Assembly (NCBI RefSeq): GCF_014596725.1
Contig: NZ_JACVEG010000011.1
Location: 26,368 to 90,367 of the forward strand
DNA: 64,000 nt
Direction: 5' to 3'
DNA from: Vibrio sp. Y2-5
GTDB lineage: Bacteria; Pseudomonadota; Gammaproteobacteria; Enterobacterales; Vibrionaceae
Both the position numbers and the translations under genes were made by a program. The notes below the pieces were generated by a model. It was not told the DNA's origin. It ran no database searches and worked only from the letters and a program-made list of their open reading frames with translations. Shown here in pieces: positions 25,651-33,773 of the stretch. Numbering within the stretch: position 1 is the stretch's first letter; each line of letters starts with the position of its first letter.

Positions 25651-26457
25651 TTACTCCTGACGAATTAACCAAGCTAGGATATCTGACTTTTCAGCCTTGT
25701 TCGCTTTGTCATACCAATACGCCATCATTTCAACAGGTTTACTTTCTGTCTGAATCATACTGGTCACAGAAGTTCTTTGACTGAATGCCCAATCTGCAAA
25801 GGCTTTTCTCTCTTCTACTGAACCTTCGTTGAACCAGTATTGAACCATGTCTTGAGACTTACTCTTAATTTCTGCTGGTAGCGTAGTGACAGGGACAGCC
25901 TGTTGAGGTTGCTTACTCATCGCATAAGCAGCTTCATTTCTTACAGCATCAAAATAGGCTTTAGGCACAGAGAACTGAACGACATTCTTGCTGGTCTTAG
26001 AAGCTAAGGTAAACTCAACTTCATCTCCTTTGAACTGAGATATTTTCTCTTCACTTAAAGGAAATTGGAACCACTGAGTAACTGTACAATGTTCGGTGCA
26101 AGTCTCCGCGACAGGGCGATAGTCAACAATTGGATTACTATCGTTATTCACAGTAACGTTATCGAAACGGTCGTAGCTTTTAAATGTTGTTACGCTCATA
26201 TCAACATACGACCCTTTTACATCTACATTGGCTTCTTTCGCAAAATTACCAACATAAAAGAGTGAAGATTTTACAACATCAGCACCAATAACCGCTTTGG
26301 TATCTGGCGTAATTTCCTTTGCTACAACCTGAACATAGTTATGTCTTTCTTTCACCGAACTCGCGACATCATCAAATGCACTAGAACTGTCTAAAGTACT
26401 GCATCCACTTAAAAGCAACACAGTTGAAATTATTAATGATGTTTTATTTATCTTCAT
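25651..26457 (-). CDS. Hypothetical lipoprotein of unknown function
   Basis: Lipoprotein signal with lipobox LLSGC (Cys about residue 19) begins a 268-residue protein. It continues with SSSAFDDVASSVKERHNY and a beta-rich middle (VDMSVTTFKSYDRFDN; TCTEHCTVTQWFQFPL), then a tail with two copies of a similar pattern, PAEIKSKSQDMVQYWFNEG and SKPVEMMAYWYDKANKAEK, each followed by an alpha-helical (K/D)AFADWAF or DILAWLI. It is on the outer or inner membrane by signal; I do not recognise a family. The ATG at 26457 is favoured because AAGG lies 9 bases upstream; the ATG at 26463 is also possible. It lies downstream of the porin on the same strand. Confidence 0.8.
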   Translation of the reverse strand: MKINKTSLIISTVLLLSGCSTLDSSSAFDDVASSVKERHNYVQVVAKEITPDTKAVIGADVVKSSLFYVGNFAKEANVDVKGSYVDMSVTTFKSYDRFDNVTVNNDSNPIVDYRPVAETCTEHCTVTQWFQFPLSEEKISQFKGDEVEFTLASKTSKNVVQFSVPKAYFDAVRNEAAYAMSKQPQQAVPVTTLPAEIKSKSQDMVQYWFNEGSVEERKAFADWAFSQRTSVTSMIQTESKPVEMMAYWYDKANKAEKSDILAWLIRQE

Positions 26458-26533
26458 ACTCATTATCCTTGGGAGCTAGCTAAAACACCGGCACTAGGCC
26501 GGCGTTTATATTAAGAAAGACAATTAGCAACAA

Positions 26534-27538
26534 TTAGAAGCCGTATTCCATACCGATACGAACAAATGCTTTCTTATCGTCTGAGTTATAAGCGTCATGT
26601 TGACCTACACGAAGGTAAGGAACGAAACCGTTCTTCACATACATTAGCTGAGCAGACAATACTTCATCGTCATCGTTTTGTTTGGTGCCAGCCACTTCTG
26701 AATCAAGGTTAGCTGCGTAACCAACTTTCACGCCCCATGGGCCGTTCCAGTATTGACCGATGATAGAGTATTGACCCTGCTCTCCTTCCTGACCAGCAAC
26801 TGTTTTAGACTCACCTTCACTAAACTTGTAAGCACCTGCTAGGCCGAAACCAGCTGGAAGAGGTAATTCAAAACCAACAATATATGCTGTTGAATCAAAG
26901 GCTGAACCGCTGTATTTTGCGTTCGACTCGTAGCCACCATGTAACGTTACAATATCCGCAACGTTATAGTGAACACCAAAACCTACGTGGTTAGAACCAT
27001 CTACACTTTTGTCACCACGACCAACAGACGCATTAAAAGTTAGACCACCAAATGCTGGTGAATCATAGCGTGCGATATCGCCTTTACGATCATAGTGAGC
27101 TTTAACGTCACCGCCCCAGTCAAACACACGGCCTAAGCCTGGGTTTGAGTATGGCCAGTCAACGATTTCGTATAGAGGTGTCAACATACGACCGAAGCGA
27201 ACTTTACCCCAGTCACCTTGTAAACCTAAGAAAGTATCACGAGCACCAAGTGTAGAACCTTTACCATCTTCGCCTACATAACCTGATTCAATTTGCATGA
27301 ATACGTTAACGTTATCAAACATGTCTTTGCTTGCACGGAAACCAATGCGAGATTCGTTCTCGTAGTCATAGCCGGTACCATCTTCTTGATAGAAAGCAGA
27401 GATAGCTGCAACACCGTATGCTTGAACATTAAAATCTGAAAGTACGCCGATTTGACCTGTTTCTTCTGCTGCGAATGCAGAAGTTGAAGCGATAGCGACT
27501 GCCGCACCGATAAGCGTGCGTTTAAATATTTTTTCCAT
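26534..27538 (-). CDS. Gram-negative porin (porin_4-type)
   Basis: Outer-membrane trimeric beta-barrel of 334 residues. It has a signal peptide (cleavage near SAFA-AEE, residue 23), alternating amphipathic strands, a likely constriction loop around VDWPYSNPGLGRVFDW, and the C-terminal Phe of outer-membrane proteins (GMEYGF). SRIGFRASKDMFDNVNVFMQIESG is the family signature start; it resembles the Neisseria/Burkholderia porin group rather than OmpU, whose sequence differs. The ribosome site is AGGAG with 7-base spacing. ToxR-dependent regulation is conceivable, as for OmpU/OmpT, but no site was proved. It is monocistronic or leads into the lipoprotein gene. Confidence 0.88.
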   Translation of the reverse strand: MEKIFKRTLIGAAVAIASTSAFAAEETGQIGVLSDFNVQAYGVAAISAFYQEDGTGYDYENESRIGFRASKDMFDNVNVFMQIESGYVGEDGKGSTLGARDTFLGLQGDWGKVRFGRMLTPLYEIVDWPYSNPGLGRVFDWGGDVKAHYDRKGDIARYDSPAFGGLTFNASVGRGDKSVDGSNHVGFGVHYNVADIVTLHGGYESNAKYSGSAFDSTAYIVGFELPLPAGFGLAGAYKFSEGESKTVAGQEGEQGQYSIIGQYWNGPWGVKVGYAANLDSEVAGTKQNDDDEVLSAQLMYVKNGFVPYLRVGQHDAYNSDDKKAFVRIGMEYGF

Positions 27539-27973
27539 GGAAAAACTCCTAAAAAATAGACATAGCTGTTTGTTTCGTCTCTCTTAAGTTGGCCGCCGAA
27601 GAGAAGACTTATATTTCGAGCTTTAATGCGATTAATTTCGCTCTAAAAACTCTGAATGCACGAGTACATTCATGCAACTAGACTAACTTTATGGAGTAAA
27701 ACATCAATGAGAACTTAATTTTCGACTAAAAAAATATGAACTTGAGCAAACTTTAATCGAGTAAGTGACCGAGATCTCAATCTCAAACACACAATATGAA
27801 ACAAATGTAAATTAATATAAAAAACAATTAGTTAGTAAAAATCAATTTTATATTAGTTGAATTACATCGCATATTTTCTAAGAAATTCTCATAAAGATAC
27901 AGAGTGTTACATTTGAACGATTCGGAGATATGTTTGCAGTTGTAACGGATATGTTTAAAGTTATTTTACGCAT
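27539..27973. other. Porin 5' leader and promoter region
   Basis: 435 bases, very AT-rich, between the porin start and the ligA terminator. It should hold the porin promoter and a long leader; I see no ORF, no clear hairpin and no recognised operator. Confidence 0.6.
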
Positions 27974-28008
27974 AAAAATAAAGCCTCAGTAATAAATCAC
28001 TGAGGCTT
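27974..28008 (-). terminator. Intrinsic terminator of ligA
   Basis: On the minus strand AAGCCTCAGT pairs with ACTGAGGCTT around an 8-nt loop, followed by TTATTTT. Confidence 0.88.
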
Positions 28009-28026
28009 TTCGATAGATAACTGATG

Positions 28027-30036
28027 CTATTTCATTAAGTCTAATAAGTCTTGTTCATTGCGAATCTCAATGCCAAGTTCTTGGGCTTTTGCTAATTTCG
28101 AACCAGCTGCTTCGCCTGCAAAAAGTATATCTGTATTCTTGGAAACACTTCCCGTCACTTTCGCACCTAAAGCCTGAAGAGCCGCTTTGGCATCATTGCG
28201 AGAAAGTTGTGACAAAGACCCCGTCAGAACAACCACTTTTCCTGCCAATGGCTGAGGGGCATCTTCGCTTTGAGGTTCTATATCACTCCACGCGACGCCA
28301 AGCTCAATCAGTTCCTGAATCACTTTGGTGTTGTTCTCTTGAGCAAAGAAACTGTGAATATGATTCGCGACCACATGACCGACATCAGGTACTGCGATTA
28401 ACTGCTCAACAGAAGCTTGGCTAATCGCCTCTAGATTTGAGAAGTATTGAGCCAAGTTCAACGCTGTCGCTTCACCAACTTCCCTGATCCCCAGAGAATA
28501 GAGGAAGCGTGGTAGCGTAGTTTGCTTAGATTTCTCAAGCGCATTGACGATATTTTGCGCCGACTTTGGCCCCATACGTTCCAAAACAGTTAACTCACCT
28601 GCTCGTAGTTTAAATAAATCAGCAGGAGTCACCACCATTTCTTTATCTACAAGTTGCTCGATAACTTTGTCACCTAACCCATCAACATCCAAAGCTTTAC
28701 GGGATACAAAGTGCTTGAGTGCTTCTTTACGCTGAGCCTGACAGACTAACCCTCCAGTGCAACGAGCAACCGCTTCACCTTCCACACGTTCAACCGCTGA
28801 TTGGCATACTGGACAAGTGACAGGGAAAATAATCTCTCGCGCCGTTTCAGGCCGTAGCTCTTGGACAACCGAGACAATTTGCGGAATAACATCTCCTGCG
28901 CGGCGAATAATAACGGTATCACCAACTTTCACGCCTAGACGCTCAATTTCATCGGCATTGTGTAGGGTTGCATTACTGACTGTCACCCCTCCAACAAATA
29001 CCGGGTCTAATTTAGCCACTGGGGTAATCGCCCCAGTTCGCCCCACCTGAAACTCAACATCGTTCAAGGTCGTCATTTCTTCTTGAGCCGGGAATTTGTA
29101 AGCAATTGCCCAACGTGGTGCTCGGGCTACGAAACCAAGCTGTTCCTGAAGCTCAATATCATCCAGCTTGATCACCACACCATCTATTTCATATGGCAAT
29201 TCAGCGCGACGCTGAAGAATATCTTGATAATAAGCTTTTACGTCATCAAGAGACTTTACTCTTCTGGTTTCCGGGCACATTGGTAGCCCCCAGCCTTTCA
29301 ACTGAATAAAGCGATCGTAGTGACTCGATGAAAGATCTCCTCCTTCAATCACACCTACGCTGTATGCATAAAAAGCTAAAGGACGTTTTGCTGTAATGCG
29401 CGAATCAAGCTGACGTAAGCTCCCTGCGGCTGCATTTCTTGGGTTAACAAAGACTTTCTCACCTTTTTTCACGGCAAGCTCATTCATACGTTCAAAGCCC
29501 GCTTTTGGCATGAACACTTCACCACGCACTTCAATGCGCTGCGGCCATGAATCGCCTTGCAGTTTTAAAGGAATTGACTTTATGGTGCGCACATTTTCGG
29601 TAATATTTTCGCCTGTAGCACCATCACCTCGGGTAGCCGCTCTGACTAAAACGCCATTTTCGTAAAGCAGGCTAACGGCAAGGCCGTCAAGCTTAGGCTC
29701 GCAACAAAATTCGGCCAGTTTAGCAGCAGGAACTCGGTCGCCCATACGGCGATTAAATGCGTTTAACTCATCATCATCAAATGCGTTATCCAAAGACAGC
29801 ATCGGGATTTCATGGGTGACAGGCTCAAACCCGCTGAGTGGCATTCCGCCGACTCGTTGACTTGGTGAATCAGCAGTGATGAACTCAGGATGAGCTTCCT
29901 CTAAATCGAGTAACTCACGCATTAAACGGTCATATTCAGCATCAGGAATCGTCGGATCATCTTCAACGTAATAGCGAATCGCGTGAATATGTAGCGTTTC
30001 TCTTAGTTCTTTTAGCCTTTGCTCTACGTTTTGCAT
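28027..30036 (-). CDS. ligA: NAD-dependent DNA ligase
   Basis: Seals nicks in replication and repair using NAD+. The adenylation Lys is K115 in CCEPKLDGLA; the OB fold, a four-cysteine zinc finger (CPVC ... RCTGG ... C, near residue 410), helix-hairpin-helix repeats, and a C-terminal BRCT domain (AGKVVVLTGSLSQLSR, from about 595) follow in order. Length is 669 residues against 671 in E. coli. The ribosome site is GAGAG. ZipA lies immediately upstream on the same strand, as in many gamma-proteobacteria, with a terminator between them. Confidence 0.97.
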   Translation of the reverse strand: MQNVEQRLKELRETLHIHAIRYYVEDDPTIPDAEYDRLMRELLDLEEAHPEFITADSPSQRVGGMPLSGFEPVTHEIPMLSLDNAFDDDELNAFNRRMGDRVPAAKLAEFCCEPKLDGLAVSLLYENGVLVRAATRGDGATGENITENVRTIKSIPLKLQGDSWPQRIEVRGEVFMPKAGFERMNELAVKKGEKVFVNPRNAAAGSLRQLDSRITAKRPLAFYAYSVGVIEGGDLSSSHYDRFIQLKGWGLPMCPETRRVKSLDDVKAYYQDILQRRAELPYEIDGVVIKLDDIELQEQLGFVARAPRWAIAYKFPAQEEMTTLNDVEFQVGRTGAITPVAKLDPVFVGGVTVSNATLHNADEIERLGVKVGDTVIIRRAGDVIPQIVSVVQELRPETAREIIFPVTCPVCQSAVERVEGEAVARCTGGLVCQAQRKEALKHFVSRKALDVDGLGDKVIEQLVDKEMVVTPADLFKLRAGELTVLERMGPKSAQNIVNALEKSKQTTLPRFLYSLGIREVGEATALNLAQYFSNLEAISQASVEQLIAVPDVGHVVANHIHSFFAQENNTKVIQELIELGVAWSDIEPQSEDAPQPLAGKVVVLTGSLSQLSRNDAKAALQALGAKVTGSVSKNTDILFAGEAAGSKLAKAQELGIEIRNEQDLLDLMK

Positions 30037-30057
30037 TTCTTATTCTCTCGAATCATG

Positions 30058-30084
30058 AAAAAAGGCTCCGACTCGGAGCCTTTT
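30058..30084 (-). terminator. Intrinsic terminator between zipA and ligA
   Basis: GGCTCCG/CGGAGCC stem around a 3-nt loop with an A-run/T-run, ending in six T on the minus strand. Confidence 0.85.
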
Positions 30085-30100
30085 ATTAATAACTGTTCAC

Positions 30101-30958
30101 TTACTGCTGAGCAGCTTTGATCTTGAAATCTTGAATTTGTTTTCTGTACGCATCTAATCGATCTGGCGTCATCATGTTACGAGAATCGTCCAGTACGTTA
30201 CCACTGAGATCGTCTGCAATTTGCTGTGCTGTCTTCAACATCAACTTGAAATTCTGAGCAGGATCGCCAAAACAAGGTAAGGTCATAAAGAATGAAATAC
30301 CCTTAGTGGTAAACTCAGCGGGATCGTCGTGTTTTAGTGTTCCAGGCTGCATCATGTTCGCAACGCTAAACAGCACTTTGCCTGTCCCAGACATATCCGC
30401 ATGGCGATGGAAGATATCCATTTCACCGTAAAGTAGACCGTTTTGCTGCATGCTATCGAACAGCTTAGTACCAACAAATGGTTCATTACCGGCACAATGG
30501 ACATTCAGAACGATAACTTCCATTTCGTCCGACTTTGGCTCTTTAGTCTCCGTTGCCGCAGGCTGAGCTTCAGTGATTGATTCGGCCACGGCCTCATCGT
30601 TGTCTTTCTCAACAACCATTGAAGGCACTTCCAGCTCCATCTCTTCATCAACAGTGTTAATAACAGTTGTAGCTTCAACGGTTGGTTCGTAATCAGAAAT
30701 CAAAGGATCAGCTTCAGTAGCAGTATCGGACAAACCAAAATCAGGCTCTTTACGATCCTTACGAATAATCTCGTAGTCATCTTCCGGAGCAAATGCACGC
30801 GACGGTACGGTCTCTTCTTGATCAACGTCTATTTTGCCAAGCGGCTTATCACCGAACTTGGATTTCCCTTCTTTCTTACTGGTCCACAGACCATGAAATA
30901 GCAAAGCGGCTATCGCTAGCGCGCCTACAATAATGAGTACGAATCGCAATTCCTGCAT
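30101..30958 (-). CDS. zipA: Cell division protein ZipA
   Basis: Inner-membrane protein that tethers FtsZ to the membrane at the septum. The N-terminal membrane helix (residues about 4-27, LRFVLIIVGALAIAALLF) is followed by a long acidic, disordered linker with many Glu and Pro, then a C-terminal globular FtsZ-binding domain (about 150-285) with EVIVLNVHCAGNEPFVGTK. Length is 285 residues against 328 in E. coli, the difference being the linker. Adjacent ligA and the divergent cysZ match the gene order known in other gamma-proteobacteria. The start follows no strong ribosome site (AGAGTTTAAG). Confidence 0.93.
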   Translation of the reverse strand: MQELRFVLIIVGALAIAALLFHGLWTSKKEGKSKFGDKPLGKIDVDQEETVPSRAFAPEDDYEIIRKDRKEPDFGLSDTATEADPLISDYEPTVEATTVINTVDEEMELEVPSMVVEKDNDEAVAESITEAQPAATETKEPKSDEMEVIVLNVHCAGNEPFVGTKLFDSMQQNGLLYGEMDIFHRHADMSGTGKVLFSVANMMQPGTLKHDDPAEFTTKGISFFMTLPCFGDPAQNFKLMLKTAQQIADDLSGNVLDDSRNMMTPDRLDAYRKQIQDFKIKAAQQ

Positions 30959-31196
30959 CTTAAACTCTCGGCTTCTCGATTTTTGATGTCCTGAATTTCA
31001 CGCTTTCGAAGAACGTCAACCAGAGGCAAAATTTCTTATATCCAGATACTCTACCAAAACTCTACCCCGATTTAGAACAACTTAATGTTATAAGTTGAGA
31101 TAACAATGAGATTTTTAGCATTCTTTCATTCTGATTTTGCTTGGTTACAATAGAATGCTCATCCTTATGACACTTTAATAAGACACGGAATAAGCT

Positions 31197-31940
31197 ATGC
31201 ATTTAAAACAGCGCTCAGGCTTGGGTTATTTTTTCTACGGATTCGAACTGGCGGTATCACCCGGTATTCGACGTTTCGTGATTCTACCACTGCTAGCCAA
31301 CATATTATTAGTCGGCGGAGCCTTATATTACCTTTTCATCCACTTAGATGAATGGATTAACAGTTGGATGGGGCACATTCCGAGTTTCCTATCTTGGCTA
31401 AGTTACATTCTGTGGCCACTGCTAGTACTTACGATTCTTGCGACGTTTTCCTATTTCTTCAGCACCTTGGCTAACTTTATTGCAGCTCCGTTCAACGGAT
31501 TACTGGCAGAAAAGGTTGAGCAAAAACTGATTGGAGACAAAGTGAACGATGACGGAGTGTTAGATTTCGTCAAAGACGTTCCTCGAATAATGGCTCGCGA
31601 ATGGCGAAAGTTGCTTTATGTTTTACCCAAAGCTCTTGGGCTATTCATCCTGCTATTGATTCCGGCAGTCGGGCAAACCATCGGTCCTTTTGCATGGTTT
31701 ATCTTCACTGCGTGGATGCTTGCCATTCAATACTGTGACTATCCATTTGATAACCACAAAGTGTCCTTTCAGGACATGAGAAACAGTTTGAAACAAAATC
31801 AAGGCAAAGCTTATGGCTTTGGTATTCTGGTCGCCTTTCTGACCACAATACCTATTATTAATCTCATCGTAATGCCTGTCGCAGTCTGCGGCGCTACCGC
31901 GATGTGGGTAAATGAATTTAAACACGACTACAAAAGTTAA
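31197..31940 (+). CDS. cysZ: Sulfate transporter CysZ
   Basis: Inner-membrane channel for sulfate uptake that feeds cysteine synthesis. Four or more long hydrophobic segments are visible (IRRFVILPLLANILLVGGAL; FLSWLSYILWPLLVLTILAT; GLFILLLIPAVGQTIGPFAW; FGILVAFLTTIPIINLIVMP). Length is 247 residues against about 253. The ATG is preceded by a CGGA site. It is followed by cysK after 170 bases, a conserved cysZ-cysK pair; a weak hairpin lies between them. It is divergent from zipA with 238 bases of shared upstream DNA. Confidence 0.93.
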   Translation: MHLKQRSGLGYFFYGFELAVSPGIRRFVILPLLANILLVGGALYYLFIHLDEWINSWMGHIPSFLSWLSYILWPLLVLTILATFSYFFSTLANFIAAPFNGLLAEKVEQKLIGDKVNDDGVLDFVKDVPRIMAREWRKLLYVLPKALGLFILLLIPAVGQTIGPFAWFIFTAWMLAIQYCDYPFDNHKVSFQDMRNSLKQNQGKAYGFGILVAFLTTIPIINLIVMPVAVCGATAMWVNEFKHDYKS

Positions 31941-32030
31941 TAAGGCAATGTCATCGCTTAAGTTAGGTAAACGGCTGAAAGTTCTCTTCTATCTATAAGA
32001 TATAACGATTTAATCCTTTTACCTTTTTAA

Positions 32031-32050
32031 GTGAGCACATATGCTCTTTT
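32031..32050 (+). terminator. Weak hairpin with T-run between cysZ and cysK
   Basis: GAGCA/TGCTC five-base stem around CATA, followed by five T. It could terminate cysZ or weaken read-through into cysK. Confidence 0.45.
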
Positions 32051-32110
32051 TGTATCCGCTAACGTATCGTTATACCGATACCCAAACATGCGTAATGAAG
32101 GAATATAACA

Positions 32111-33079
32111 ATGAGCAAAATCTACGAAGACAACTCTCTTACTATTGGTAACACACCTTTAGTACGACTAAATAAAGTCAGCAAAGGAAAAGTATTAGCG
32201 AAAATTGAATCTCGCAACCCAAGCTTTAGCGTTAAATGCCGTATCGGTGCAAACATGATTTGGGAAGCAGAAAAGCAAGGTACACTTAAGCCTGGCGTTG
32301 AATTAGTAGAACCTACAAGTGGTAACACTGGTATTGCTCTTGCGTTTGTTGCTGCTGCTCGCGGTTACAAACTGACACTGACTATGCCTGAGTCAATGAG
32401 CCTGGAACGCCGTAAACTGCTTAAAGCGCTAGGTGCTAACCTTGAGCTGACTGAAGCAGCAAAAGGCATGAAAGGCGCGATTGCTAAAGCTGAAGAAATT
32501 GTTGCAAGCAATCCAGATAAATATCTACTTCTACAACAGTTCAACAACCCTGCAAACCCTCAAATTCACGAAAAGACCACAGGTCCTGAAATTTGGGAAG
32601 CAACGGATGGCCAAGTTGATGTATTCGTTGCTGGTGTAGGTACGGGTGGTACGCTTACTGGTACAAGCCGTTATATTAAAGGCGAAAAAGGTAAAGCAAT
32701 TATCTCTGTTGCTGTTGAACCAGCGGAATCTCCAGTCATCACTCAAGCACTTGCAGGTGACGAAATTCAGCCAGCGCCACACAAAATTCAAGGTATCGGC
32801 GCAGGTTTTATTCCTGGTAACCTAGATTTAGACCTGATTGACCGCGTTGAAACAGTCACTTCTGACGAAGCAATTGATATGGCTCGTCGCCTAATGGAAG
32901 AGGAAGGTATCCTTGCTGGTATCTCTTCAGGCGCTGCAGTTGTTGCAGCTAACCGTTTGGCTGAACTTCCTGAATTTGAAGGAAAAACAATTGTAACTGT
33001 GCTACCAAGTTCCGGTGAACGCTACCTAAGTACAGCCCTATTTGCAGGCATTTTCACGGAAAAAGAAAACCAACAATAA
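32111..33079 (+). CDS. cysK: Cysteine synthase A (O-acetylserine sulfhydrylase)
   Basis: PLP enzyme that makes cysteine from O-acetylserine and sulfide. The PLP Lys is K42 in SVKCRIGA; the phosphate loop GVGTGGTLTGT is near residue 175, and PTSGNTGIA is the substrate-binding loop. The tail KENQQ at the C-terminus does not end in Ile, as would be needed to insert into serine acetyltransferase in other species, so complex binding may use a different end. Length is 322 residues. The ribosome site AAGGA is 8 bases upstream. Regulation by CysB is expected from the family; an inverted repeat lies at 32064-32081. Confidence 0.97.
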   Translation: MSKIYEDNSLTIGNTPLVRLNKVSKGKVLAKIESRNPSFSVKCRIGANMIWEAEKQGTLKPGVELVEPTSGNTGIALAFVAAARGYKLTLTMPESMSLERRKLLKALGANLELTEAAKGMKGAIAKAEEIVASNPDKYLLLQQFNNPANPQIHEKTTGPEIWEATDGQVDVFVAGVGTGGTLTGTSRYIKGEKGKAIISVAVEPAESPVITQALAGDEIQPAPHKIQGIGAGFIPGNLDLDLIDRVETVTSDEAIDMARRLMEEEGILAGISSGAAVVAANRLAELPEFEGKTIVTVLPSSGERYLSTALFAGIFTEKENQQ

Positions 33080-33105
33080 TATGTGGTTAAATCAAATTTT
33101 CTTTT

Positions 33106-33132
33106 AAAAAAGCCCCTTCACGGGGCTTTTTT
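33106..33132 (+). terminator. Intrinsic terminator of cysK
   Basis: AAAAAAGCCCC pairs with GGGGCTTTTTT around TTCAC. Confidence 0.93.
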
Positions 33133-33375
33133 GTTGATCCTATTTCTACCTTTGGTAATATCTCCCTGTTTTATTTTTAGCTTCAAAATAAAGAAGCAAT
33201 AAAAATTCCAGTTCAATGGTAATCGCCAACTCACAGGTAATACGATTGACGAATTTTAGATCAGTATCAGTTCTAACACGAAAAGCTCGTTACTCTGCTA
33301 GCAGAAACGCTGTTCTAAGGTTAAGCTAGATCTGGTTAATAAACTTACAAAAAATAAATTATTGGGGTATATCAC

Positions 33376-33633
33376 ATGTACGAGAAGAAAGTAGAAATTA
33401 CTGCAGAAAACGGTCTTCACACTCGTCCTGCAGCACAATTCGTTAAAGAAGCTAAAGCTTTCGATGCGGATATCACTGTTACTTCTAACGGCAAAAGTGC
33501 TAGTGCTAAGAGCCTATTCAAGCTTCAAACACTAGGTCTAGTTAAAGGTACTGTAGTAACTATCTCTGCAGAAGGTCCTCAAGCTCAAAAAGCTGTTGAC
33601 CACCTAGTAGCACTAATGGACCAACTTCACTAA
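33376..33633 (+). CDS. ptsH: Phosphocarrier protein HPr
   Basis: General PTS phosphocarrier of 85 residues that takes phosphate from Enzyme I and passes it to EIIA domains. The phosphorylated His15 is in NGLHTRPAA, and Ser46 is in SAKSLFKL. The ATG has GGGG at 9 bases upstream. It opens the ptsH-ptsI-crr set. The 242 bases before it carry the promoter region with no confident site; after it comes a hairpin at 33652 that probably separates high HPr from lower PtsI expression. Confidence 0.98.
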   Translation: MYEKKVEITAENGLHTRPAAQFVKEAKAFDADITVTSNGKSASAKSLFKLQTLGLVKGTVVTISAEGPQAQKAVDHLVALMDQLH

Positions 33634-33651
33634 TCAGGTCGATTCCAATTC

Positions 33652-33681
33652 AAAGCCATTTTGGACAACCAAAGTGGCTTT
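33652..33681 (+). other. Hairpin without T-run between ptsH and ptsI
   Basis: AAAGCCATTTTGG pairs with CCAAAGTGGCTTT around ACAA (one wobble), 13 base pairs, but no T-run follows. It is more likely a processing or stabilising hairpin than a terminator. Confidence 0.7.
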
Positions 33682-33773
33682 GTTGGATATTATTCAAAGA
33701 ATAAGCTAAAAATATCTTTAGCGCCTGCGTCCATTTATCTCCCGTTTACAGTTGACCAATTTAAGGTAAAGCT

